A stretch of 64,000 nucleotides of DNA from Cytobacillus horneckiae (lineage in GTDB: Bacteria > Bacillota > Bacilli > Bacillales > Cytobacillaceae): the NCBI RefSeq assembly GCF_002835735.1, contig NZ_PISD01000054.1, forward strand, positions 20,669 through 84,668, read 5' to 3'. The notes under the pieces were generated by a model that was not told the DNA's origin, did no database searches, and was given only the letters and a program-made list of their open reading frames with translations. Every line of letters begins with the position of its first letter. Positions within the stretch are counted from its first letter, which is position 1. The position numbers were made by a program, and so were the translations under genes. Of this stretch, positions 43,226-50,813 are shown piece after piece.

Positions 43226-43651
43226 TTATAGGAATTGTTTCATGTTTTCGATGTTGGCTTGTTGGGTGTGAATGAGTTTTTCGGATAGTGCTTTGATTTG
43301 TTGATTAGTACCGGTATAGTTATGTTGATGTTTAATGATTTGAGTAATGCCCATTGTTGTTCCTTGGATAACCATTTCGGCTATTTTTGATGTTGGGTCT
43401 TTGGAAGTCATGGTTTTGACCGTGCTAGTAATTTGCGAATTTAATTTTGCAAATGAAGGTGCTTCCTTGGCTTGACCTTCTTCCACCAAATCTTCGGCTT
43501 CATGAAAAATACTTTCATACTCAGCCATTTGTGCTTTCAGCATCGATATAAATTGGTCATCATCTGTTTTTTCGATGACTTGATGAAGGCTGTCGCGCCC
43601 CATATCGGCTGTTTCGCTTATATAATCCAACATCTCTTTGTCATCTATCAA
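43226..43651 (-). CDS. Unknown helical protein
   Basis: Not recognised. About 141 residues, predicted all-helical, with no signal peptide or membrane segment; the pattern (MLDYISETADMGRDSLHQVI ... QMAEYESIFHEAEDLVEEG) looks like a four-helix bundle of ferritin-like or DUF2383-like type, but no metal motif is clear. The start is probably TTG 43651, 6 nt after GAGGTG; the ATG at 43669 contains that site. It is divergent from the first mhq gene and might be co-regulated (inference). Confidence 0.7.
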   Translation of the reverse strand: MIDDKEMLDYISETADMGRDSLHQVIEKTDDDQFISMLKAQMAEYESIFHEAEDLVEEGQAKEAPSFAKLNSQITSTVKTMTSKDPTSKIAEMVIQGTTMGITQIIKHQHNYTGTNQQIKALSEKLIHTQQANIENMKQFL

Positions 43652-43705
43652 TCTAATCACCTCAAACATAACTTGCCCACTTAATCCAAAAAATACAAAA
43701 AGGGA

Positions 43706-43735
43706 TTGACACCTTTATAAAATATGAAATATAAT
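43706..43735 (+). promoter_or_regulatory. Sigma-A promoter of the first dioxygenase gene
   Basis: TTGACA (43706-43711), 18 bp, TATAAT (43730-43735). The MhqR-type operator follows at once. Confidence 0.8.
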
Positions 43736-43753
43736 TATCTCATATTCAAGATA
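43736..43753. promoter_or_regulatory. MhqR-type operator 1
   Basis: TATCTCATATTCAAGATA, identical to operator 2 and close to the B. subtilis MhqR palindrome (TATCTC...GAGATA). It overlaps the start of transcription. Confidence 0.85.
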
Positions 43754-43789
43754 CTTTAATTGAAGGTAAATAATGAAAGGGGTATGAAA

Positions 43790-44686
43790 ATGCTGCAAAC
43801 AGCTGGTATTCACCATATTACCGCCATCGTCAATGATCCACAAAGAAATATAGACTTCTATACAACCGTTCTCAATTTGCGTTTGATTAAAAAAACAATC
43901 AACTTTGATCGCCCGGAAGTTTACCATTTTTATTTCGGCAATGATACTGGAGATCCCGGAACTATTATCACTTTTTTTCCATGGCCCAGCCTTCCAAAAG
44001 GGAGAATTGGCACTTCGCAGGTCGGTGTTTCTAGCTTTGCAGTTGCTCCAGGTTCACTGTCATTTTGGAAAAATAGACTGGCCCAGTTTAACATTCAGTT
44101 TATAGAAAGTCATCGATTTAACGAAAAATCTATCCAGTTTACAGACCCAGATGGGCTTATCCTCGAAATTACTGAGCGAAAGGGATTGCTACACAACAAC
44201 AGCCGAGAGATTCAAGGGTTTGCTGGTGCAACTTTATTTTCTGCGCAGCCTAATAAAACAGCTGATGTCCTTGAGAATATGCTTGGGATGGAATGCATCG
44301 GTCAGGAAGGAAAATATCTTCGATTTAAAGCAAGCGGAAACTTGGGGCAAATAATTGATATTAAACTCTCACCTACAGTCCGCGGACTAGCAGGAGCTGG
44401 AACGGTTCACCATATCGCCTGGAGAGCAAAAAATCAACAACAGCATCAGCAATGGCAAGAGTTGCTCACCGCTAAAGAATATTTTCCAACAGAGATTCTA
44501 GAGAGAAAATACTTTAAAGCGCTTTATTTTCAAGATGGTGGGGGAATTCAATTCGAGATTGCCACAGATGAACCTGGATTCACGATTGATGAAGAAATTG
44601 AGCATCTTGGTGAAAAGCTTATGTTACCAACATGGATGGAAGGACGGCGCAATAAACTAGAAAAAAATTTACCGAAACTTAGTTGA
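43790..44686 (+). CDS. VOC-family ring-cleaving dioxygenase, MhqA/MhqO-like (1)
   Basis: A two-domain vicinal oxygen chelate protein of 298 residues, of the group that opens hydroquinone-type rings in the MhqR regulon. Metal ligands are visible: His in GIHHITAIV (each half: GAGTVHHIAW near 200) and Glu in QFEIATDEPGF near 262. The ATG at 43790 is 7 nt after GAAAGGGG; 43784 is possible. An MhqR-type operator covers its promoter. About half of its residues match the second copy at 45.3 kb by eye. Confidence 0.9.
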   Translation: MLQTAGIHHITAIVNDPQRNIDFYTTVLNLRLIKKTINFDRPEVYHFYFGNDTGDPGTIITFFPWPSLPKGRIGTSQVGVSSFAVAPGSLSFWKNRLAQFNIQFIESHRFNEKSIQFTDPDGLILEITERKGLLHNNSREIQGFAGATLFSAQPNKTADVLENMLGMECIGQEGKYLRFKASGNLGQIIDIKLSPTVRGLAGAGTVHHIAWRAKNQQQHQQWQELLTAKEYFPTEILERKYFKALYFQDGGGIQFEIATDEPGFTIDEEIEHLGEKLMLPTWMEGRRNKLEKNLPKLS

Positions 44687-44711
44687 CAAATCATAAACTA
44701 AAAGATAATAT
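44683..44711 (+). promoter_or_regulatory. Sigma-A promoter of mhqR
   Basis: TTGACA (44683-44688), 17 bp, TAATAT (44706-44711), touching operator 2. Confidence 0.65.
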
Positions 44712-44729
44712 TATCTCATATTCAAGATA
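44712..44729. promoter_or_regulatory. MhqR-type operator 2
   Basis: TATCTCATATTCAAGATA, same 18 bp as operator 1, upstream of mhqR: autoregulation. Confidence 0.85.
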
Positions 44730-44761
44730 TCTTAATTCAAACAAAAGAGAGGCGATGAAAA

Positions 44762-45196
44762 TTGGTAGATAAAACCACACTCGATTCATTTGCCACTTTT
44801 ACAAAAACATCAAGAATGATTCAAGACGAGTTTAAGCAGTGGCTAACTCATTATAAACTCAGTCCTACTGAATTTTCGGTTTTGCAAGTATTAAATGAAA
44901 AAGGACAGCAAACGGTTCAGCAAATTTGCAATCAAGTATTGTTGACGAGCGGTTCGATGACTTATGTAATTGATCGTCTTCAGGATAAAGGACTGCTCAT
45001 CAGAAGCGATTGTCGTGAAGACCGCAGGGTTGTTCATGTAAAAATGACTTCAAAAGGCTTAAACTTAATGAATATATTATTGCCTAGGTATGAAGAGTAT
45101 ATAGGAAATTTATTTCAAGGGGTTTCACTCGCACAACAAAGGGAATTGATAAATATATTAAAAAAATTAGGGGAAAGTAAAATAAGTCTTGTCTAA
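44762..45196 (+). CDS. mhqR: MarR-family regulator, MhqR-like
   Basis: Winged-helix repressor of 144 residues. In B. subtilis MhqR represses dioxygenases and reductases and releases DNA on exposure to quinones or diamide-like electrophiles. The recognition region (TVQQICNQVLLTSGSMTYVIDRLQDKGLL) and wing (DCREDRRVVHVKMTSKG) are typical. One Cys is in the region QQICNQV and one in SDCREDRR. TTG start at 44762 behind GAGAGGCGATG. Three palindromic operators around it support its role. Confidence 0.88.
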   Translation: MVDKTTLDSFATFTKTSRMIQDEFKQWLTHYKLSPTEFSVLQVLNEKGQQTVQQICNQVLLTSGSMTYVIDRLQDKGLLIRSDCREDRRVVHVKMTSKGLNLMNILLPRYEEYIGNLFQGVSLAQQRELINILKKLGESKISLV

Positions 45197-45214
45197 TATC
45201 TCAAACTCGAGATA
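45197..45214. promoter_or_regulatory. MhqR-type operator 3
   Basis: TATCTCAAACTCGAGATA, the most symmetric of the three (TATCTC/GAGATA), just after the mhqR stop and before the second dioxygenase operon. Confidence 0.88.
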
Positions 45215-45250
45215 CTTGAAGATTAGATAAAAAGAGGGGTGTATTATATT

Positions 45251-46183
45251 ATGTCTAAAAAAACTGCAGGCATTCATCATATAACCGCAATAGTAGGCCA
45301 TCCACAAGAAAATGTAGATTTTTATGCTGGAGTGCTTGGACTACGTCTCGTAAAGAAAACGATTAACTTCGATGATCCTGGCACATATCATTTATATTTT
45401 GGTGATGAAGGAGGAAAACCGGGAACGATTATTACCTTTTTCCCTTGGGCTAATGCCTATCAAGGTGTCATAGGCGATGGACAGGTGGGAATTACTTCGT
45501 ATGCTGTGCCAATTGGAGCCTTGCCATATTGGGAAGACCGTTTGACTAAACGAAACATTGCTTTTGAAAAGAATATTCGCTTTGGGGAAGAGGTTTTAAG
45601 TTTTGACGACCCGCATGGGCTTCACTTGGAACTAGTTGAAAGAGAAGCAGGAAAACAAAACGATTGGACATTCAGCGGTGTGACACCGGAAGTAGCCATA
45701 AAGGGTTTTGGGGGAGCTGTTTTATACTCAAGCAATCCGGCGAAAACTGGAGAACTGCTAGAAATAATGGGTCTAGAAAAAATAGCGGATGATGGAAACT
45801 ATACCCGCTACCAATCTAGTGCAGATATTGGAAACATAGTTGATTTGAAGCTTACTTCAAGCGGCAAAGGCAGGATGGGTGTTGGAACGGTCCATCATAT
45901 CGCTTGGAGAGCAGCGGATGATGAGGACCAGCTTGATTGGAAAAAATATATTGAAGGCAATGGCTATGGCGTAACGCCTGTTCAAGATCGCAACTACTTT
46001 AATGCGATTTACTTCCGGGAATACGGTGAACTGTTATTTGAGATTGCCACTGATCCTCCAGGATTTGCACATGATGAAACACTGCAGACTATGGGCACAG
46101 ATTTGAAACTGCCGGAGCAATATGAGAAATATCGCGGACAATTAGAGAGAAGATTAATTCCGATTGAGGTAAGAGAAATTTAA
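45251..46183 (+). CDS. VOC-family ring-cleaving dioxygenase, MhqO/MhqE-like (2)
   Basis: A 310-residue two-domain VOC protein: GIHHITAIVGHPQENVDFY, FFPWANAYQG and the second-half GVGTVHHIAWRAAD, LLFEIATDPPGF keep the metal ligands (two His and Glu). Leads a run of five genes (dioxygenase, flavin reductase, hydrolase, FMN reductase, WrbA) on one strand with short gaps, under operator 3. ATG 45251, 11 nt after GAGGGG; a GTG at 45239 is less likely. Confidence 0.92.
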   Translation: MSKKTAGIHHITAIVGHPQENVDFYAGVLGLRLVKKTINFDDPGTYHLYFGDEGGKPGTIITFFPWANAYQGVIGDGQVGITSYAVPIGALPYWEDRLTKRNIAFEKNIRFGEEVLSFDDPHGLHLELVEREAGKQNDWTFSGVTPEVAIKGFGGAVLYSSNPAKTGELLEIMGLEKIADDGNYTRYQSSADIGNIVDLKLTSSGKGRMGVGTVHHIAWRAADDEDQLDWKKYIEGNGYGVTPVQDRNYFNAIYFREYGELLFEIATDPPGFAHDETLQTMGTDLKLPEQYEKYRGQLERRLIPIEVREI

Positions 46184-46200
46184 GTAAGGAGTGTAGCGAT

Positions 46201-46797
46201 TTGTTATCGATTGATCCTGCAGAGCTTTCTGAAAGAGAAAATTATAAGCTTTTGATTGGCAGTATTATTCCTCGCCCGATTGCATTCGTCACTTCTCTAT
46301 CGGAACCGGGAATCATTAACGGCGCACCATTCAGCTTTTTTAACATCGTATCGTCCAATCCGCCAATGATTTCAGTTTCAATTGCGAGAAAAAATGGTCA
46401 GATGAAAGATACTGCAAGAAATATTACATCATCGAAAGAGTTTGTTGTCCATATTGTCGACGAGAAGAATGTGCGCCAAATCAATGAAACGGCAGCGAGT
46501 TTGCCGCCTGATCAAAGTGAATTGCAACTTGCCAATTTAACAGCTATACCTAGTACAAAGGTTGCTGTCCCTGGTGTCAAAGAAGCGAAGGTGCGGATGG
46601 AATGCAAATTGTACCGCCATCTAGAGCTTGAAGGAAATGCTGACTTGCTGATTGGGCAAATTGTGCAATTTCATATAGAGGACAGCATTTATGAAAACGG
46701 GAAAATTAATGCGAATGGGCTAAGCGCTGTGAGCAGATTGGCCGGTCATGATTATGCCAAAATTGGTGACGTTTTTGAAATCTTACGGCCAAAATAA
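46201..46797 (+). CDS. Flavin reductase-like domain protein (flavoredoxin type)
   Basis: FMN-binding split-barrel protein of 198 residues; the blocks IGSIIPRPIAFVTSLSEPG, NGAPFSFFNIVSSNPPMISVSI and DTARNI are typical of flavin reductase-like proteins. It may supply reduced flavin or reduce quinones in the pathway (inference). TTG start at 46201 after AAGGAGTGTAG, 17 nt after the dioxygenase stop. Confidence 0.88.
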   Translation: MLSIDPAELSERENYKLLIGSIIPRPIAFVTSLSEPGIINGAPFSFFNIVSSNPPMISVSIARKNGQMKDTARNITSSKEFVVHIVDEKNVRQINETAASLPPDQSELQLANLTAIPSTKVAVPGVKEAKVRMECKLYRHLELEGNADLLIGQIVQFHIEDSIYENGKINANGLSAVSRLAGHDYAKIGDVFEILRPK

Positions 46798-46813
46798 TTT
46801 TGGAGGATAAATA

Positions 46814-47419
46814 ATGAAACATATTTTCGAAAAAGGAAAGAATTCATCAAAAACAACTTTACTTTTACTACATGGTACTGGTGGAAATGAACTTGATTTG
46901 CTTCCGCTGGCTGGAAAAATAGATGAAGATGCTTCTGTTCTGAGTGTTCGCGGCAATGTTTCTGAAAATGGGATGCCGAGATTTTTTAGAAGGTTAGCAG
47001 AGGGAATCTTTGACGAAGAGGACTTAATTTTCCGTACGAAAGAATTATATGAATTTCTTGATGAAGCAGCAGTGAAATATAGTTTTGACAGAAAGAATAT
47101 CGTGGCAATTGGCTATTCTAACGGAGCGAATATAGCAGCGAGCATGATGTTTCATTATGACGATGCCTTGAAGGCAGCGGTCTTGCATCATCCGATGGTT
47201 CCGCGGAGAGGGATTGGATTGCCTGATTTATCTGGAAGCCATGTATTTATAGGAGCAGGTACGAATGATCCAATCTGTCCTGCTGAGGAATCAGAGGAAT
47301 TAAAGTCCATTTTGGGAAATGCGGGTGCTGAAGTGCATTTGCATTGGGAAAATATGGGTCACCAACTGTCATTCAAGGAGGTTGATGCTGCAGCTAAATG
47401 GTATAAACAAAACATCTAA
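46814..47419 (+). CDS. mhqD: MhqD-like carboxylesterase/hydrolase
   Basis: Alpha/beta hydrolase of 201 residues in the phospholipase/carboxylesterase group of MhqD. Nucleophile elbow GYSNG, catalytic Asp in GTNDPIC and His in MGHQLS are all present; oxyanion-hole HGTGGNE near 22. In B. subtilis mhqD is a member of the MhqR regulon. Follows 16 nt after the flavin reductase gene. Confidence 0.9.
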   Translation: MKHIFEKGKNSSKTTLLLLHGTGGNELDLLPLAGKIDEDASVLSVRGNVSENGMPRFFRRLAEGIFDEEDLIFRTKELYEFLDEAAVKYSFDRKNIVAIGYSNGANIAASMMFHYDDALKAAVLHHPMVPRRGIGLPDLSGSHVFIGAGTNDPICPAEESEELKSILGNAGAEVHLHWENMGHQLSFKEVDAAAKWYKQNI

Positions 47420-47434
47420 AAGGAGAACAGCAAG

Positions 47435-48037
47435 ATGGGGATTTTAAATAAATTATTTGGAAAAAATAATAGCAAAATCGAGGAGGAAAATGAAATGGAA
47501 AAATTAAATATTGGAATTATATTAGGAAGTACTAGACAAGGACGTGTAAGTCCACAAGTAGGTAAATGGGTAAAAGACATCGCGGATAGTCGTGGAGATG
47601 CGAATTATGAAATCATTGATATCGCTGACTTCAACCTGCCATTCCTAGGTACAACTGATGGTACAGAGCCTGGTATTGCTGCCTGGTCTGATAAATTGGC
47701 TAGCATGGATGGATTTGTATTTATCGTACAAGAATATAATCACAGCATTAGTGGAGCATTGAAAAATGCAATCGATTTTGCACGTGATGAATGGGCTAAT
47801 AAAGCTGCTGGAATTGTAAGCTACGGTTCAACAGGTGGTGCGCGTGCCGCTGAACATTTACGCGGAATTTTAGGAGAATTGCAAGTGGCAGATGTTCGTA
47901 CACATCCGACATTATCTTTGTTCACTGATTTCGAGAATTTCTCTGAATTCAAACCACAAGACTTACACCAAGATAATATGAAATTAATGCTTGATCAAGT
48001 AATTGACTGGAGCGGTGCATTAAAAACTTTAAGATAA
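47435..48037 (+). CDS. NADPH-dependent FMN reductase with two possible starts
   Basis: Flavodoxin-fold reductase: LGSTRQGRVSPQVGKWV (flavin loop) and QEYNHSISGALKNAIDF are family hallmarks; likely two-electron quinone or azo reduction. The full reading is 200 residues from ATG 47435 (behind AAAGGAG). A second ATG at 47495 sits after an excellent GAGGAGG (47480-47485) and begins where homology begins (MEKLNIGIILGSTR). The extra 20 residues (MGILNKLFGKNNSK) are basic and may be an added leader or tag. Confidence 0.9.
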   Translation: MGILNKLFGKNNSKIEEENEMEKLNIGIILGSTRQGRVSPQVGKWVKDIADSRGDANYEIIDIADFNLPFLGTTDGTEPGIAAWSDKLASMDGFVFIVQEYNHSISGALKNAIDFARDEWANKAAGIVSYGSTGGARAAEHLRGILGELQVADVRTHPTLSLFTDFENFSEFKPQDLHQDNMKLMLDQVIDWSGALKTLR

Positions 48038-48112
48038 AGTTTATCGGATAAATCTATGTGGAATTGAAAAACTATAGTAGTGATCTTTAGACAAATTAGG
48101 AGGATTATTCGA

Positions 48113-48721
48113 ATGAGTGTTAAATTAGCAGTGATTTATTATAGCTCTACCGGCACGAACTATCAAATGGCACAATGGGCAGAACAAGGCGCAAAGGAAG
48201 CTGGAGCGGAAGTGAAACTTTTGAAATTCCCTGAAACAGCACCAGAAGCAGCAGTTGACTCAAATCCAGCATGGAGAGCGAATGCAGATGCGACTAAAGA
48301 CATTCCTGAAGTGACTTTAGCTGATTTAGAGTGGGCAGATGCGATTGTTTTCAGCGTACCTACAAGATTCGGAAACATCGCTTCCCAAGTGCAGGCATTT
48401 ATTGATACTGCTGGTGGATTATGGGCGCAAGGGAAGCTTGCGAATAAAGTAGTAAGTGCAATGAGCACTGCTTCAAATCCACATGGCGGTCAAGAAGCAA
48501 CCATTCTTTCCTTATACACAACCATGTACCATTGGGGAGCGATTGTCGCAGCACCTGGATTTACTGATCCAAGCATCTTTGCTGGAGGCGGTAACCCATA
48601 CGGCACAAGTGCAACTCAAGGTCAGGACGGAAAAATCGTTGAGGATGTTGAAGCAGCTGTGAAGCATCAGGCAAAACGTACAGCTACTGTCGCTGAATGG
48701 GTAAAAAAAGGAAACCAATAA
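48113..48721 (+). CDS. wrbA: NAD(P)H:quinone oxidoreductase, WrbA type
   Basis: Flavodoxin-like quinone reductase of 202 residues that converts quinones to hydroquinones in two-electron steps, avoiding semiquinones. Motifs: IYYSSTGTNYQMAQWA, PTRFGNIASQVQAFID, and TASNPHGGQEATILSLYTTMYHWG. Start ATG 48113 behind TTAGGAGG; upstream reading is not homologous. It ends the operon with a strong terminator. Confidence 0.93.
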   Translation: MSVKLAVIYYSSTGTNYQMAQWAEQGAKEAGAEVKLLKFPETAPEAAVDSNPAWRANADATKDIPEVTLADLEWADAIVFSVPTRFGNIASQVQAFIDTAGGLWAQGKLANKVVSAMSTASNPHGGQEATILSLYTTMYHWGAIVAAPGFTDPSIFAGGGNPYGTSATQGQDGKIVEDVEAAVKHQAKRTATVAEWVKKGNQ

Positions 48722-48732
48722 GAATTTGAGGA

Positions 48733-48772
48733 GAAACTGCCGTTATCATATATGCGGCAGTTTTTTTTATCG
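48733..48772 (+). terminator. Terminator of the mhq operon
   Basis: AAACTGCCG/CGGCAGTTT stem followed by TTTTT. The 230 bp after it hold only the promoter of the next gene: extended -10 TGTTATAAT at about 48969-48977. Confidence 0.9.
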
Positions 48773-49009
48773 GCATTGCTTGCTTCATATAACTATCATA
48801 ATTGTGAACATTCATTGAATCATTCTCCCTATTTTTGAAGGAAGCGACACTTTTGAAGCGACAGAGCAGGAGGAAAGGTTTAAAATATAGAATAACGTAC
48901 AATAATAATGAAGTTTTAAAATTTTTTATAATAAAAATGCGGAGTTCTGTCCATCCCCTAGTGTAAATTGTTATAATACATGTAAATATATTCGAAAAAA
49001 GGTGAGACT

Positions 49010-50122
49010 GTGTCAAAGAAGAAATTCCAATATTGGGCTTTGCAATTTTTAATTATCCTTACGATTATTTTAGTGGCTTCCAAGATTTCATTTTTATTTG
49101 AGCCAATAGGAATCTTTTTTTCAACATTATTTTTTCCTATAATTATTTCTGGCTTTTTATTTTTCATCTTGAATCCGTTTGTCCATTTGATTGAAAGGGC
49201 GAAGGTGCCAAAAGTGTTAGCAATTATTATTCTCTTTGCTATCGTAATTGGTTTGTTGGTTTTAATTATTGGCAATATTGTTCCGACCATTTCAAAACAG
49301 GTTGGCGCTTTAATGAATGATCTGCCTGAATATGTGAAGAAGACAGAGCAATTCTTTAATACTTTTTCAAAATCCGAAGGCTTCAAGTGGGTCATGACCC
49401 AGCAATATGTCACTCAAGAGGAAATAATGGCTTACATAGTAGATTATGCAAATACATTGCCACAAAGGATTACAAACGGCTTGAGCGGCTTCGTCGGTGT
49501 TGTGACAAATATCACGATTACCATTATTACTGTTCCATTCCTTTTGTTTTTCATGTTGAAGGATGGAGAAAAGTTCCCTCCGGCATTGGGGAAGTTTATT
49601 CCTAAAGTCTATCGTGCAGAAGCGATCAACACGTTAAGAGAGACTGGCAAGACGCTGTCATCTTATATTCAAGGTCAAATTACAGTGGCATTGTTTGTTG
49701 GGACTGCTTCATTTATAGGCTTCCTAATTATCGATTTGCCTTATGCTATCGTAATGGCATTAATTATCTCAGTCACAAATATTATTCCGTATGTGGGTCC
49801 TTTTATAGGCGGAGCTCCAGCGGTGATTGTCGGGTTATTTGAGTCTCCAACGATGGCAATATTGGCTTTGTTGGTTATTGTTATAGCTCAGCAGCTGGAA
49901 GGAAATTTGATTTCTCCGCTCATTTTAGGAAAAACATTAAATACTCACCCTGCGACAATTATCATCTTATTGCTTGTGGCAGGTAATCTTGCCGGCGTTC
50001 TTGGGATGTTACTGGCAGTGCCAACGTATGCTGTAAGTAAAACGATTGTCCAAAATGCCGTCAGCTTCTTTAGAGCAAGGAAAATGGCTAATGAAGTAGA
50101 GTCCGACTCGGCCGAGGCATAG
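49010..50122 (+). CDS. AI-2E family transporter (PerM/YtvI-like)
   Basis: A 370-residue membrane protein with about eight hydrophobic segments and family marks (LPFLLFFMLKDGEKFPP-like: PFLLFFMLKDGE; GYFIGQ-equivalent YIQGQITVALFVG; PYVGPFIGGAPAV). Relatives export AI-2 or act as sodium/proton antiporters; the substrate here is unknown. GTG start at 49010 after AAGGTGAG. Single gene between the mhq operon and csbA. Confidence 0.9.
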   Translation: MSKKKFQYWALQFLIILTIILVASKISFLFEPIGIFFSTLFFPIIISGFLFFILNPFVHLIERAKVPKVLAIIILFAIVIGLLVLIIGNIVPTISKQVGALMNDLPEYVKKTEQFFNTFSKSEGFKWVMTQQYVTQEEIMAYIVDYANTLPQRITNGLSGFVGVVTNITITIITVPFLLFFMLKDGEKFPPALGKFIPKVYRAEAINTLRETGKTLSSYIQGQITVALFVGTASFIGFLIIDLPYAIVMALIISVTNIIPYVGPFIGGAPAVIVGLFESPTMAILALLVIVIAQQLEGNLISPLILGKTLNTHPATIIILLLVAGNLAGVLGMLLAVPTYAVSKTIVQNAVSFFRARKMANEVESDSAEA

Positions 50123-50123
50123 A

Positions 50124-50166
50124 TGAAAGAGGTCCTTCTACAAAAGTGAGAAGGGCTTCTTTACTT
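50124..50166 (+). terminator. Terminator of the AI-2E transporter gene
   Basis: GAGGTCCTTCT/AGAAGGGCTTC stem (G-U pairs) then TTTACTTG. Confidence 0.7.
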
Positions 50167-50230
50167 GTTTGCTAAACTCTTTGATCGTTCTTCGTATGAT
50201 AGCCAACTAGTGAAACTTTACCTGCGCAAA

Positions 50231-50257
50231 GTTGTACTCTTATTTGAGAAGGAGTAT
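50231..50257 (+). promoter_or_regulatory. Possible sigma-B promoter of csbA
   Basis: GTTGTA (50231-50236), 15 bp, GAGTAT (50252-50257), a loose match to GTTTAA-N14-GGGTAT. csbA is sigma-B dependent in B. subtilis. Confidence 0.45.
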
Positions 50258-50289
50258 GCTATAGAAAAGGTAAATGAGAAGGTGTAAAT

Positions 50290-50523
50290 ATGGGATTGAA
50301 ATATTTGCTCGCTCTGTTTGTCCCAGGATTGCTTGTGTTATTTTTTACAAGGGTGACATATAATCGACTGATTGGGCTCATATTAACCGTTGCTTTAATT
50401 GCCGCATCCGTCTATAAAGGTTACACAAACGCCTATGGACTAATCATCGTCGACGCATTATCCTTAACAATCGGCTTCTGGCTAGCCGACTCCATGAAAA
50501 GCAAAATAAAAAAACAGCACTGA
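50290..50523 (+). CDS. csbA: CsbA, small general-stress membrane protein
   Basis: A 77-residue protein with three hydrophobic segments (about 5-20, 25-42, 47-65) and a basic tail. Its sequence and its place just before uvrB match csbA of B. subtilis, a sigma-B regulon gene of unknown function. ATG preceded by GAGAAGGTG. Terminator follows. Confidence 0.88.
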   Translation: MGLKYLLALFVPGLLVLFFTRVTYNRLIGLILTVALIAASVYKGYTNAYGLIIVDALSLTIGFWLADSMKSKIKKQH

Positions 50524-50525
50524 CC

Positions 50526-50563
50526 CAATACCAATCCATTCTACAGTGATTGGTATTTTTATA
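50526..50563 (+). terminator. csbA terminator
   Basis: ATACCAATC/GATTGGTAT stem, then TTTTATATTTT. Confidence 0.88.
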
Positions 50564-50627
50564 TTTTAAACACCAAAAGCCAAACACAAAAAATGTCGAT
50601 AATTATCGATTTTTGTAATGTTTTGTG

Positions 50628-50640
50628 GGTGACAGGTACC
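50628..50640. repeat. Short GGTG repeat, locus 7
   Basis: GGTGACAGGTACC, minus orientation; the TGTCGAA partner is degenerate here. Confidence 0.55.
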
Positions 50641-50656
50641 CAATGTTTTAAAAAAA

Positions 50657-50670
50657 CGAATATCCGTTCG
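50657..50670. promoter_or_regulatory. LexA (DinR) box of uvrBA
   Basis: CGAATATCCGTTCG, close to the Bacillus SOS box CGAACRNRYGTTCG. It lies about 32 bp ahead of an extended -10 (TGGTAGAAT, TAGAAT at 50703-50708), so LexA would block the -35 region. Confidence 0.85.
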
Positions 50671-50813
50671 CATATTGTTGGTTTGTTTTAGGGTGTTTGT
50701 GGTAGAATGATGATAGGAGTTTTAGTAAATTAATGTAAAAAGAGGGTCAGCATCTTTTTCGTGTTGATTTGACTTAATTTATAGAGGAATTTTTATTAGA
50801 GGAGGTTTTAGGT

